Below, piece by piece: positions 35,817 through 44,439 of a stretch of DNA of 64,000 nucleotides. This stretch comes from Proteiniclasticum sediminis. GTDB taxonomy: Bacteria > Bacillota > Clostridia > Clostridiales > Clostridiaceae. Every line of letters starts with the position of its first letter. Position 1 is the first letter of the stretch. The notes under the pieces are model-generated. The model worked only from the letters and a program-made list of their open reading frames with translations, was not told where the DNA came from and ran no database searches. The stretch covers positions 1 through 64,000 of the forward strand of contig NZ_JAGSCS010000003.1 of assembly GCF_018128025.1 (NCBI RefSeq). The letters are read 5' to 3'. The position numbers and the translations under genes are program-made.

Positions 35817-36533
35817 GGGACACCTCATCATCAATTATTATTCGCTCAACCACATTATGACTTTTATGTTAGCTTTTCAAAAACTTATTGTACTTAAGTT
35901 GTAGAATCGAATTAAAATCTTATGGTATTCACAAGAAAAGTCTAGCACAACCCAAAATTACGAACAAATTTTATAAAATGGAGCAGTTTTCATCGAATTT
36001 AAATTAAAATTGTCATAAAATCCAAAAATAATGAAGAAGTTTTGTGATTTCAGTTAGTATGAATGAATTGTGTCGAAGTATGCGACGCATATGGGGTGAA
36101 AGTGAGCTGGTTGTAAATCGAAAGAGTGATTCTTGTCGCTAAAATGGTGGAATTTGATGAAGAAAAGTTCGCTATTTTGGACTTAATCCATAGGGTTTTG
36201 CTATTTTACCGACTTATATCCATACCACTTTGAATTTTACTCAAATACATCATGGATGTTCTGAGCTCTAAGGGATAAGGAGGTTTTATTTTCCTGGATG
36301 CCATGGGTGGTGGGAACTTCTCAAGATTTCAAGAGGGGGAACTATCTTCAGCGGTAATGCAAAATGAAGATTAAGGGTTCGAAGAGGAAGCTCAGCGTGG
36401 CTCGAGTTCTGATTCGGAATATCATGAAGTTGTCTAGATTTGTCGAAATACGGTGATAATGGCGAGGCCGTTTATTTCTCTCTGTGATTTTTCCCTGGAT
36501 CTTCAGGGTACGCTGCGCGGTTTTGAGAATTTC
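35817..36533. other. Long AT-rich region without genes
   Basis: About 700 bases, clearly A/T-richer than its flanks on the CAP-gene side. No frame has both a ribosome site and a plausible protein. A good site, ATAAGGAGG at about 36275, is followed by an ATG only 16 bases later and an 18-codon frame, which I do not call. Near 36061-36095 there are small GC-rich islands. Nothing recognisable as an RNA. Confidence 0.5.
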
Positions 36534-36542
36534 TGCTACAAT
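36534..36542 (+). promoter_or_regulatory. Extended -10 promoter of msrA
   Basis: TGCTACAAT, a TG-extended -10 box, lies 32 bases before the msrA start. Confidence 0.45.
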
Positions 36543-36573
36543 TAATAGAGAGAATAAAGAGGAGGTAATGATA

Positions 36574-37053
36574 TTGAAGACAATTGCATTGGCTGGTGGA
36601 TGCTTCTGGGGCATTGACGAATTTTTCTCCCGAAAAGAAGGCGTCCTTTTGACAAAATCCGGATATGCCAACGGCACCGTGGAAAACCCTACCTATGAGC
36701 AGGTGTGCACTGGGAAGACGGGACATGCTGAAACCGTCTGGGTGGAGTATGATGAAACCGAAACGAATTTGGAGCTCTTGCTCACCAAGTTTTTTAAAGT
36801 CATCGATCCCACCAGTCTGAATAAGCAGGGAAATGACGTGGGGACCCAATACCGTACGGGGATCTACTATACCTCGGAAGAGGATCGTCCCGTCATTGAG
36901 GCTTTCATCGAGGGACGCCGAGCCAAGTATGCGGCTCCCATCGTGGTGGAAGTGGAACCGTTGAAAAACTTTTACCCGGCAGAAGAGTATCACCAGGACT
37001 ATTTGAAGAAGAATCCCCGGGGATACTGCCATATCGACTTATCCATCGACTAA
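36574..37053 (+). CDS. msrA: Peptide-methionine (S)-S-oxide reductase
   Basis: Repairs oxidised methionine. The nucleophile is C10 in the signature GGCFWG. The [16 protein letters not shown] tail carries the usual Y-H-Q-D-Y binding residues and a further cysteine. At 160 residues it is a compact single-domain MsrA without a fused MsrB. I take the TTG at 36574 because AGAGGAGG is ideally spaced for it; the ATG at 36568 is only two bases from that site. It is monocistronic. Confidence 0.95.
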   Translation: MKTIALAGGCFWGIDEFFSRKEGVLLTKSGYANGTVENPTYEQVCTGKTGHAETVWVEYDETETNLELLLTKFFKVIDPTSLNKQGNDVGTQYRTGIYYTSEEDRPVIEAFIEGRRAKYAAPIVVEVEPLKNFYPAEEYHQDYLKKNPRGYCHIDLSID

Positions 37054-37057
37054 AAAT

Positions 37058-37094
37058 AAGGCCTTCCCCATGGATTTTCCATGGGGAAGGCCTT
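37058..37094. terminator. Bidirectional terminator between msrA and azlD
   Basis: AAGGCCTTCCCCATGG (37058-37073) and CCATGGGGAAGGCCTT (37079-37094) form a perfect 16-bp stem around ATTTT. Confidence 0.85.
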
Positions 37095-37105
37095 GTGTCT
37101 TCTTC

Positions 37106-37411
37106 CTAACTAAAAACGAGAAGAAGAAGGGTGACAAATCCTGTGGAGAGGAGAATGTTCACCATGATATTCAGTTTGCGCCCAGCAAGGAGAAGAGACA
37201 TGAGCCCTCCAGCGAAGCCGATTCCCCAGGAGCCCCCCACAGTGAAGATTCCGGGGACGATTAATGCGCCGAGAGCCGCCAAGGGTATGCTGGAGAGAAA
37301 ACGCTGAAGGACTTTGTTTTTCAGACCGCCTTGATGGATCAGCGCAGGAAGAACACGGGGGATCACGGTGATCAGGGCCATCCCCAATACTGTGTAGAGT
37401 TCGTTAGTCAA
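37106..37411 (-). CDS. azlD: Branched-chain amino acid export protein AzlD-like
   Basis: Small membrane subunit, 101 residues and three to four helices, that works with AzlC to export branched-chain amino acids or analogues. It starts at the TTG at 37411, within the last bases of azlC (8-base overlap), with GGGGAGG as ribosome site. MALITVIPRVLPALI near the start is typical. Export specificity is only inferred. Confidence 0.9.
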   Translation of the reverse strand: MTNELYTVLGMALITVIPRVLPALIHQGGLKNKVLQRFLSSIPLAALGALIVPGIFTVGGSWGIGFAGGLMSLLLAGRKLNIMVNILLSTGFVTLLLLVFS

Positions 37412-38081
37412 GGGATTCACCTCCCCAGAGGGCGCCGATGAACGCGCCCAAGAGAATGGCGAAGAGCATGGCGAGCCCCTTGGCCAGGAACAGGCTGAGC
37501 AGGGTATTTGCGGCCATGCTGGATAAGGGAATGAAAAGAAGTCGGGCTCGTCCCTGAAGGGCGGAGAGAAGAAGGGTGATAAAGAGGGTATAGATGGCGA
37601 TGGCCATCCCGGAGGAGACCACTTCGGGAAGGACTTCCCCAAAGAGAATGCCGATCACCGTGCCCAATACCCAGGACAGATACGAGATGAGCATGACGCC
37701 CTTTGCATAAGCCGGTTCAGGGGCTTCATCGGCCGAAAGAAGGGCAAAGGTTTCGTCGGTGAGGCCCAGGGACAAGACGAGGCGATCCTTCTGCGAACTG
37801 CGGATTTTATGCTGAAAGGAAAGCCCCATGACAAAGTGCCGGAGGTTCAGCATGCCCACGGTGAGGATCATTTCCCAGGGACCGATGCCTAGGGAGAAGA
37901 GATTTACGGCCATGAACTGAGCGGCTCCGGCATAAACGAGGACGCTCATGGCCACGAGGATCAGGGGGGAAAGGTTCGCCTGGGTTCCGATGACGCCATA
38001 GGCTATGGCAATGGGAAGATATCCGGTGACGATGGGAATGCCTTTTTTCATCCCGTCCTTAAAGGAAGTCGAGGAGATCAT
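37404..38081 (-). CDS. azlC: Branched-chain amino acid exporter AzlC-like
   Basis: Integral membrane permease of the AzlC/YgaZ family with the motif PIVTGYLPIAIAYGVIG near the N-terminus and VYAGAAQFMAVNLF in the second helix pair. The frame begins at 38105, but a GAAAGGTG site lies seven bases before the ATG at 38081, which I use. It is coupled to azlD. No linked azlB regulator is present. Confidence 0.9.
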   Translation of the reverse strand: MISSTSFKDGMKKGIPIVTGYLPIAIAYGVIGTQANLSPLILVAMSVLVYAGAAQFMAVNLFSLGIGPWEMILTVGMLNLRHFVMGLSFQHKIRSSQKDRLVLSLGLTDETFALLSADEAPEPAYAKGVMLISYLSWVLGTVIGILFGEVLPEVVSSGMAIAIYTLFITLLLSALQGRARLLFIPLSSMAANTLLSLFLAKGLAMLFAILLGAFIGALWGGESLD

Positions 38082-38105
38082 TGTGTTCACACCTTTCGTG
38101 GTCAT

Positions 38106-38439
38106 CTTTTGTGGAAATTATTACAATTCTACCGCGTAATCCTTGGATATTCAAACTTTATTCATCAAATAAACACGATGCATTTCCCTTCTTATTGACA
38201 GATTATTCAAATTTATATGGTTGTTCCCCCTCAGGTTATCCTGTACCATGGGGATAATGGAGGGGATTTTAAGGAAGTGAAAACAGTTCTGATACAAAAT
38301 GCAGAAAAAAGAAGGAGTTCTGTTGCAAATAATGAGGAATTCACCTTCCTCAGCGGCTAATTTCATCCCACGGTGATAAACCCTCTTAAAATCGCGTAAA
38401 ACGGCGTAAAAATAGGGTTTTACACCGATAGTTAATTTC
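38106..38439. other. Non-coding region between azlC and the V-ATPase promoter
   Basis: About 330 bases, AT-rich, no supported gene and no recognised riboswitch or transporter leader. The region ends in the strong V-ATPase promoter. Confidence 0.5.
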
Positions 38440-38468
38440 TTGACTTTACCAAAAAACAGGAATATATT
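38440..38468 (+). promoter_or_regulatory. Promoter of the V-ATPase operon
   Basis: TTGACT (38440-38445), a 17-base spacer and TATATT (38463-38468). It is one of the best promoters in the window and gives a leader of about 85 bases. Confidence 0.8.
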
Positions 38469-38561
38469 AGAAAATGTCATTATTGAGGACAGTTTTTTCG
38501 TTGTGTTTTCAACGTCTTCCCGGGATGGGGCAGTCCAAAAGATGACGGAAAGGGGGTTAAC

Positions 38562-38873
38562 ATGAAAAAAATCATCAGAGAAATTGTCAATGAAGATGAA
38601 CTCGCCCGCAAGAAGCTGGAAGAAGCCATTGCCGAGCGGGATACCATTGCAGCGAAGCTCAAGGAGCAAGGCAGTTCCATCAACGATACCTATGCGAAAC
38701 AGGCGGAAGAAACCATTCAAAAGCGCAGGGATGAGTTGAACAAGGAATACGAAGCAAAGGCTGCCACCTTCGAAGCGGAGTATCAGGAAGCCCTGAGCAA
38801 ACTCATGGATAAATTTGACCGTCAGAAAGAACAATGGATCGAAACGATCTACAACAATTGCCTGAAAGCCTAA
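38562..38873 (+). CDS. ntpF: V-type ATPase peripheral-stalk subunit G/H
   Basis: 103 residues that form an almost continuous amphipathic coiled coil (LARKKLEEAIAERDTIAAK and EETIQKRRDELNKEYEAK), the hallmark of the G/H (NtpF) subunit that pairs with subunit E in the peripheral stalks. It is the first gene of a ten-gene operon. ATG has a good AAAGGGGG site. Sequence identity within the family is low, so position and coiled-coil shape carry the call. Confidence 0.8.
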   Translation: MKKIIREIVNEDELARKKLEEAIAERDTIAAKLKEQGSSINDTYAKQAEETIQKRRDELNKEYEAKAATFEAEYQEALSKLMDKFDRQKEQWIETIYNNCLKA

Positions 38874-38900
38874 GACTATAGAAAAGGAGGGTTTCGGAAC

Positions 38901-39956
38901 ATGAAGAACATGGACAGCCCTGCTATCGCATCCAAAGCCAAAGCCATGTATGGGAATCGGTTGAAGCAAGAGGACTATGAAGAACTCATCCGAAAACGAA
39001 GTGTTCCGGAGATCGCGGCATACCTGAAGAATGAAACCGACTATGGTGCATCCCTGAAAGATATCTATGAAAATACGATTCATCGCGGCCAGCTGGAACA
39101 GCTGATACGACGGCATATGTTTCAGCGGCTCTTGAAGCTGTTGAAATTTTCCCAGCTCACCAAAAATGAGTTTTACAAGATGAATCTGATCCAGCGGGAG
39201 ATTGACATCATCTTGATGTCTGTCAGAGCATTGACGCCTGATAAATTTGAGGATGATGACCGTTTTGACGATATGGTCATGAGTCTTCCGGTTTTTCTCA
39301 ATGACTATCTTTCCTTTAACATGGCCGCCTTGCCCAGTGCCAAGACCTTCGGAGATATTTTGAAGGTGCTGGAGCGGACACCGTATCATGGCATCCTCCA
39401 GGCTTATCCCCCAGACAAGGAGGGAAAGCTGGACTACACCTCCATGGAGCGGGAACTGCAAAGCTACTATTATGAGTATGTGTTTGAGGTGATCAACCGT
39501 ACATTCAAAGGGAAACGGAAGAAAGAACTATTGGAGATCTACCGTACCCAGATTGAACTGTCAAACATTACGAAGATCTACCGTTTCAAGAAATTCTTCA
39601 AGGTGACCAATGCGGAGATTCGAAAAGCCATGCTGGGGAATAAAACCCGCATGTCCCGGGCCCAGATCGATGAACTCATCGAACTGCCCACGGCGGAAGA
39701 CGTGCTGAAAGCCCTGGAGAGTTCCAAGTACCATCTCTACATCGATGATGACGATTATGTCTTCATTGAGTATTATGCGAATAAAATCAAGTATAACTTA
39801 GCAAAACGCTACATGCATTTTTCGATCGATGCCCCGTTAATCTTTACCGCCTACAGCATCCTTTTTGAAACAGAAGTTCAAAATTTGGTGAATATCATTG
39901 AAGGTATACGTTACGAGACCCCCATCGAAGAAATTGAGAAACTTCTGATCTACTAA
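38901..39956 (+). CDS. ntpC: V-type ATPase subunit C (d-like)
   Basis: Soluble central-stalk socket that connects the rotor shaft (D/F) to the membrane K ring. The 351-residue all-helical protein includes ELIRKRSVPEIAAYLKNETD, MNLIQREIDIILMSVRAL and NITKIYRFKKFF, features of the AC39/NtpC family built of three repeated helical bundles. Start has AAGGAGGG. It comes earlier in the operon than in the common ntpFIKECGABD order. Confidence 0.88.
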   Translation: MKNMDSPAIASKAKAMYGNRLKQEDYEELIRKRSVPEIAAYLKNETDYGASLKDIYENTIHRGQLEQLIRRHMFQRLLKLLKFSQLTKNEFYKMNLIQREIDIILMSVRALTPDKFEDDDRFDDMVMSLPVFLNDYLSFNMAALPSAKTFGDILKVLERTPYHGILQAYPPDKEGKLDYTSMERELQSYYYEYVFEVINRTFKGKRKKELLEIYRTQIELSNITKIYRFKKFFKVTNAEIRKAMLGNKTRMSRAQIDELIELPTAEDVLKALESSKYHLYIDDDDYVFIEYYANKIKYNLAKRYMHFSIDAPLIFTAYSILFETEVQNLVNIIEGIRYETPIEEIEKLLIY

Positions 39957-39968
39957 GGAGGAGCCATC

Positions 39969-40994
39969 ATGGCAAAGACCCAAGCCAAACTGGTCAATAT
40001 CATCGCGGAGATGAACCACCTGGAAGAGGTACTGGACCGATTTATCGGGCTCTCGGACTTCTATCCGGAACCCGCTGCAAAGCTTGCAGACAGTGTCCAC
40101 GGACTGACCACGCTGGTTCAGGAAAATCCCTATAAGAAAATGATGGAGCAGCTAAAGTCCCTCCTGGGGATTTTGGACATGGACGTTCAGGAAACGGAGG
40201 ATTCATCAGCTCCAGCACTTTTGGATCACCCCGAGGAACTCATCGAAAAAATTCAAGCGGATTATACGGACATTCAGTCCAAAATTGAAGAGATTGCCCA
40301 GCTGAAGAAAGAAGACGAGGAAATCGAAAACCTGGTGAAACCCATCCTGGATCTGGAAATCTCCCTGGATGAGATCTTCGCCTGCGAGTACATGGTTTCC
40401 CGTTTGGGGAAGCTGCCCCTGGACAGTGCCGAGAAACTGGAAGAGTATAAGTCTAAGCCCTTTTTCTGGACTGCGCTGTCCCAGGATTTCCACCACTGCT
40501 GGGGGATCTACATGACCACCAACAGCTATGAGCGCGAAGTGGACAATCTTTTCAGCTCCCTTCAATTTGAGCGCATCCACATTCCACATTTCATACACGG
40601 AACGCCGGAGGAAGCCCTGGAAGGACTGACCGAGGAAATGAAGAGTTTCCAGCGGAGCCTGGATAAACTCAATCTTCAAAAAGAAGAGCTGCGACAGGAA
40701 ACCAAAGAGAAGCTGTCAGAGCTCTACCTGGCTTTAGCCCATGCCAGCCTGGTTTTTGAAGCCCGGAAGTTTGTTCTGGTCCTGGGCAACCGTTTTTCCA
40801 TTTCAGGATTTATCCTGCCGGAGAATATGGATTCCGTCACCAACGCATTTCAGGATCTTCCTTTCGTGGAGATTGAGGTGAGGCCAGCAAGCAGCGACAA
40901 GCGGCTGACCCCTCCAACCAAGATGAAGACAAAGAAACATTTTACAAAAGCAAAAACCTTGGCCGATCTTTTCAAGTCTGGGGCAACCCATTAA
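39969..40994 (+). CDS. Stand-alone cytoplasmic-domain paralogue of V-ATPase subunit I
   Basis: A 341-residue soluble protein that aligns without a single gap to residues 1-320 of the full-length subunit I encoded next. By hand count 166 of 320 positions are identical, including WGIYMTTNSYEREVDN and EARxxVL. The alignment ends at KRLTPPTKMK, where the membrane domain of subunit I begins; here a basic 21-residue tail (TKKHFTKAKTLADLFKSGATH, quoted as TKKHFTKAKTLADLF) replaces it, so the arginines needed for ion transport are absent. It has its own AAGGAGGAG site, an intact frame and conserved fold residues. It may dock an extra EG stalk, aid assembly, or regulate the pump. Confidence 0.9.
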   Translation: MAKTQAKLVNIIAEMNHLEEVLDRFIGLSDFYPEPAAKLADSVHGLTTLVQENPYKKMMEQLKSLLGILDMDVQETEDSSAPALLDHPEELIEKIQADYTDIQSKIEEIAQLKKEDEEIENLVKPILDLEISLDEIFACEYMVSRLGKLPLDSAEKLEEYKSKPFFWTALSQDFHHCWGIYMTTNSYEREVDNLFSSLQFERIHIPHFIHGTPEEALEGLTEEMKSFQRSLDKLNLQKEELRQETKEKLSELYLALAHASLVFEARKFVLVLGNRFSISGFILPENMDSVTNAFQDLPFVEIEVRPASSDKRLTPPTKMKTKKHFTKAKTLADLFKSGATH

Positions 40995-41070
40995 GACCTT
41001 GAGGGCTCGAGGAGGAGAAGTCACCGAATCACGACCACATACAGCGATGTCATAGGAAGGAGGAACTTTA

Positions 41071-42996
41071 ATGGCGATTTCTAAAATGAAACTGGTCAAT
41101 ATCGTCTCGGATTTGGAAAGTCTTGACGAAGTACTGGCCAGATTCATTGAAATGGATGATTTTCATCCGGAACCGGCCAGCAAACTGGCCGGCAGTGTGC
41201 ATGGCCTAACCACCTTATATTACGAAAATCCTTATCTGAAGATGCTCAATCGCATCAAGGAAGTGGAAGAGGATATGGGGTTAGTCATCAAGAAACAAAC
41301 CGTTGATGTCAAGGACTGCGACCTGGCGCAAATCAGCAGGTTTATTGAGAAAACCCATGATAAGTATGATTCGATCAACTCTCAGATCAAGGAAATTGAG
41401 CAGCTCATCCGAGAGGATGAAGATGCTCTCATTCAGGTAAAAAACATCGAAAATCTCGATGTTTCTCTGGATGACATTTTTTCCTGCAGGTATATTGTGT
41501 CCCGAGTAGGCCGCTTGCCCCTGGACAGTGTCACCAAGCTGCAGTTTTACAATAACCGTCCCTTTGTCTGGAACAGTTTCAGTGAGGACACCAATTACAG
41601 CTGGGGCATCTACATGACCACCAACAGCTATGAGCGGGAAGTGGACAACGTCTTTACCTCTCTTTATTTCGAGCGAATTCATATTCCGGATTTTGTCCAT
41701 GGCACTCCGGAAAAGGCCAAGGAAAACCTACAGGAAGAGATCGACAGCCTGAAGGCCAGCGTGGAAAAGCTGAACAAAGAAAAGCAAAGCCTTCTGGAGC
41801 GAACCCAGGAGCGTTACTCCCTGTTTACTGCAGTGCTGGAGCATGTGAGCAAAGTCTTTGAGGCCCGAAGATATGTTTTGGGCTTCGGGGAGCGTTTTGC
41901 CATCACGGGGTTCATCGCCGCTTCCGATGTCAAGAAGCTGGAAAAAACCTTCGCGGATCTTCCCAAAGTAGAGATCGAAGTTCGGCCTGCACAAAATGAC
42001 AAGCGTCTTGTACCGCCGACGAAGCTGAAAAACAGCTGGTTCTCCAAACCCTTCGGCATGTTTGTGGAAATGTACGGGGTTCCAGCCTATAAGGACATCG
42101 ACCCGACCCCCTTTGTGGCCTTCACCTATACCATGCTCTTTGGGATCATGTTCGGCGATTTGGGCCAGGGCCTGCTGCTGTCCTTACTGGGATATCTCCT
42201 GTATCGATTTAAGGGAATGAAACTGGGTGCTGTGGGCATCCGCATTGGACTTTCTTCCGCACTCTTTGGTCTGCTTTATGGATCAGTTTTCGGAAACGAG
42301 GAAATTCTCACTCCCTTCTATACGGATATCCTGGGACTTCCCGGAAAGCCCATCCATGTTATGGATCCCGGCTTTACCATGACCTTGCTTCTGGCGGCCA
42401 TCGCCATTGGTTCTGTCCTCATTGTGGCCACCATTGGCATCAACATCTACATCAATTTCAAGAAACAGCACTATGCCGAGATGGTGATGTCCCATAATGG
42501 CATTGCCGGGCTCTTCATGTATACCTTTGTCCTTGGCGGTGCCGGGCTGATGCTGGGTGGTGTGTTCAATCCCTTCAATACGCTGACGCTGATTCTCTTT
42601 GTGGCGGTCCCGCTGCTGCTCATGTTCCTTAAGGAACCCATTGAGCGGAAGCTGCACCATGAAGCGATGTTCCCCAATGGATTTGGCGGCTTCTTTACGG
42701 AGGCGTTCTTTGAACTCTTTGAGATCATCCTTTCCTATATCACCAACACCATGTCCTACATGCGTGTGGCCGGCTTTGTCTTGTCCCATGCGGGCATGAT
42801 GCTGGTGGTGTCCAGCCTCATGGAAATGGCGGGTTCCGCCAGTCCTGTGGTTTTTGTCTTCGGAAACCTCTTTGTCATGGCTCTGGAAGGACTTATTGTG
42901 GGAATTCAGGTCTTGCGTCTGGAATTCTATGAAATGTTCTCCCGCTATTACACCGGTTCCGGTATTCCGTTCAAATCTTTAAAAGAAACGATATAA
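41071..42996 (+). CDS. ntpI: V-type ATPase subunit I (a subunit), full length
   Basis: Large membrane stator with a cytoplasmic N-terminal half (about 1-340) that binds the peripheral stalks and a C-terminal membrane half with about seven to eight helices that lies against the K ring. The essential arginines are R565 in SYMRVAGF and R616 further on (FSRYYTG). The domain break follows PPTKLK at 315-320, the same place where the short paralogue stops. It lies 76 bases after that gene and has an AAGGAGGA site. Length (641) is normal. Confidence 0.95.
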   Translation: MAISKMKLVNIVSDLESLDEVLARFIEMDDFHPEPASKLAGSVHGLTTLYYENPYLKMLNRIKEVEEDMGLVIKKQTVDVKDCDLAQISRFIEKTHDKYDSINSQIKEIEQLIREDEDALIQVKNIENLDVSLDDIFSCRYIVSRVGRLPLDSVTKLQFYNNRPFVWNSFSEDTNYSWGIYMTTNSYEREVDNVFTSLYFERIHIPDFVHGTPEKAKENLQEEIDSLKASVEKLNKEKQSLLERTQERYSLFTAVLEHVSKVFEARRYVLGFGERFAITGFIAASDVKKLEKTFADLPKVEIEVRPAQNDKRLVPPTKLKNSWFSKPFGMFVEMYGVPAYKDIDPTPFVAFTYTMLFGIMFGDLGQGLLLSLLGYLLYRFKGMKLGAVGIRIGLSSALFGLLYGSVFGNEEILTPFYTDILGLPGKPIHVMDPGFTMTLLLAAIAIGSVLIVATIGINIYINFKKQHYAEMVMSHNGIAGLFMYTFVLGGAGLMLGGVFNPFNTLTLILFVAVPLLLMFLKEPIERKLHHEAMFPNGFGGFFTEAFFELFEIILSYITNTMSYMRVAGFVLSHAGMMLVVSSLMEMAGSASPVVFVFGNLFVMALEGLIVGIQVLRLEFYEMFSRYYTGSGIPFKSLKETI

Positions 42997-43014
42997 AAAA
43001 TGGAGGAAATTCCT

Positions 43015-43461
43015 ATGTTGAATTCAATTGAAATATTTCTGCCCCTGGCGCTGATCGTCCTCATTGCACTGCCCCTGGTGAATGTCTTCCGCGGGAAGGC
43101 CACAGCCAAATCCGCAAAGCGTCGTCTGCTCACCCATGTCTTCTCGTTCTTCGCCGTCATCGTCGCTTCGATCATTTTCTCCCTCAGCGATGTTTCCGTA
43201 TTTGCTGCTGAAGAAGCTGTGGTAACTGCCGGAATCACCGGTACCATCGCCCAAGGTCTGGGCTTCATCAGTGCTGCCCTGGCCACCGGTATGTCTGCCC
43301 TTGGCGCAGGTATCGCCGTTGCTGCCGCAGCCCCTGCCGCCATCGGTGCTTTCTCCGAAAATGAGAAAAACTTCGGTAAGTCCCTGATCTTCGTGGCACT
43401 GGGTGAAGGTGTTGCGATTTACGGTCTGCTGATCTCCATCCTGATCATCAACAAGCTGTAA
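43015..43461 (+). CDS. ntpK: V-type ATPase subunit K (membrane rotor proteolipid)
   Basis: Ring subunit that carries the transported ion. The C-terminal hairpin contains TGTIAQGLGFISAALATGMS and ALGEGVAIYGLLIS, where the glutamate is the ion-binding carboxylate. The N-terminal part has a first hydrophobic helix, a basic loop (RGKATAKSAKRR) and a second hydrophobic segment ending VSVFA-AEE, which looks like an internal signal peptide. Each subunit therefore seems to contribute one ion site. Start is the ATG at 43015 with GGAGG at eight bases; the upstream ATG at 43000 overlaps that site. Confidence 0.9.
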   Translation: MLNSIEIFLPLALIVLIALPLVNVFRGKATAKSAKRRLLTHVFSFFAVIVASIIFSLSDVSVFAAEEAVVTAGITGTIAQGLGFISAALATGMSALGAGIAVAAAAPAAIGAFSENEKNFGKSLIFVALGEGVAIYGLLISILIINKL

Positions 43462-43479
43462 GCAGAAAGGAAGGTTTCC

Positions 43480-43788
43480 ATGAAATTTTTCCTCATCAGT
43501 GACAATATTGATACCCAAATGGGAATGCGTTTGGCAGGAATCGAGGGTGTGGTCGTCCATGAACGACGAGATGTCCTGAAGGAACTTGAACGGGTCATGC
43601 ATGATCCGGAGATCGCCATCGTGATGATCACCACAAAGCTCATTGAAACCTGTCCCGAGGTCATTTCTGAATTAAAACTACGACAGCTGAAGCCGCTCAT
43701 CGTTGAAGTACCGGATCGTCATGGGGAGTCCAACATTGGAGAAACCATCGACCGGTATGTCAGCGAAGCCATCGGCGTGAAGCTATGA
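43480..43788 (+). CDS. ntpG: V-type ATPase subunit F
   Basis: Small Rossmann-like subunit of the central shaft that binds D. The opening MKFFLISDNIDTQMGMRLAGIEG and the central IAIVMITTKLIE, followed by KPLIVEVPDRHG, are the usual family strand-and-loop pattern; I quote the first as FFLISDNIDTQMGMRLAGIEG truncated to FLISDNIDTQMGMRLAG. At 102 residues it is complete. AAAGGAAGG lies before ATG. Confidence 0.9.
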   Translation: MKFFLISDNIDTQMGMRLAGIEGVVVHERRDVLKELERVMHDPEIAIVMITTKLIETCPEVISELKLRQLKPLIVEVPDRHGESNIGETIDRYVSEAIGVKL

Positions 43789-43798
43789 GGTGAAAGCA

Positions 43799-44398
43799 AT
43801 GCAATACAATACCTTAGAGGAGCTGGAAGCCTACTTCAAGCAGGAAATCCGAAAAGTATCGGAGAAAGAGCTGGAAGAGGTTCGGCGAGAGATCGAAAAG
43901 ATCAAGAATAAAGTGGTGACCGAGCTGGAAGAGACGGCGAAACTCAATGCGAAGATCATCGTGGATCAGGAGCTTAAAGAGATCGACAGTGATCATGCCA
44001 TTTCCCTCAGCAGGCTGGCCGATGACAATAACCGACGGCTCATGGCGAAGCGTCAGGAGCTGACGGAAGGACTGTTCGCCGATGTCCGAAATAAACTCTT
44101 GGCCTACGCGGCCACGGACGATTACAAGACCATGATGGGGGAGAAAACCCGTAAACTGGCCCAGCGATTTCGTGCTGACGCCGTGCTTATTGTGGGCAAA
44201 CGGGACGAGTCTCTTCTCCCGGAACTTCTCCGTAGCTTCAGCGAAGGGACCCAGGGTACTGTGGATCCCCAGATTGAACTGGGCGGATTCCGTCTGGAAG
44301 TCAAGAAGGACCGCATCATTGTGGATGAGACCTTTGATTCAACACTTAATGAAGAACGGGAGAAGTTCTACGCCAATTCGAATCTCATCATTGGCTAG
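43799..44398 (+). CDS. ntpE: V-type ATPase peripheral-stalk subunit E
   Basis: Pairs with the coiled-coil G/H protein to make the peripheral stalks. The N-terminal two thirds is a long charged helix (ELEEVRREIEKIKNKVVTELEE, quoted as LEEVRREIEKIKNKVVTELE) and the C-terminal third is the globular foot with GGFRLEVKKDRIIVDETFD. Start at 43799 is supported by GAGGTG at six bases; the upstream GTG is inside that site. It follows subunit F with no gap. Confidence 0.88.
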   Translation: MQYNTLEELEAYFKQEIRKVSEKELEEVRREIEKIKNKVVTELEETAKLNAKIIVDQELKEIDSDHAISLSRLADDNNRRLMAKRQELTEGLFADVRNKLLAYAATDDYKTMMGEKTRKLAQRFRADAVLIVGKRDESLLPELLRSFSEGTQGTVDPQIELGGFRLEVKKDRIIVDETFDSTLNEEREKFYANSNLIIG

Positions 44399-44439
44399 CT
44401 TTTCACACGGCATTGCAGAACATGCAAAGAGGTGATATT

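Noticed and set aside
36275-36350. Small 18-codon frame after ATAAGGAGG
   Set aside because: The ATG is 16 bases from the ribosome site, too far, and the peptide has no known pattern.
40995-41070. Remnant of a membrane domain after the short subunit I gene
   Set aside because: All three frames were read; no hydrophobic stretch or subunit I motif is present, so the short gene does not look like a recently truncated full copy.
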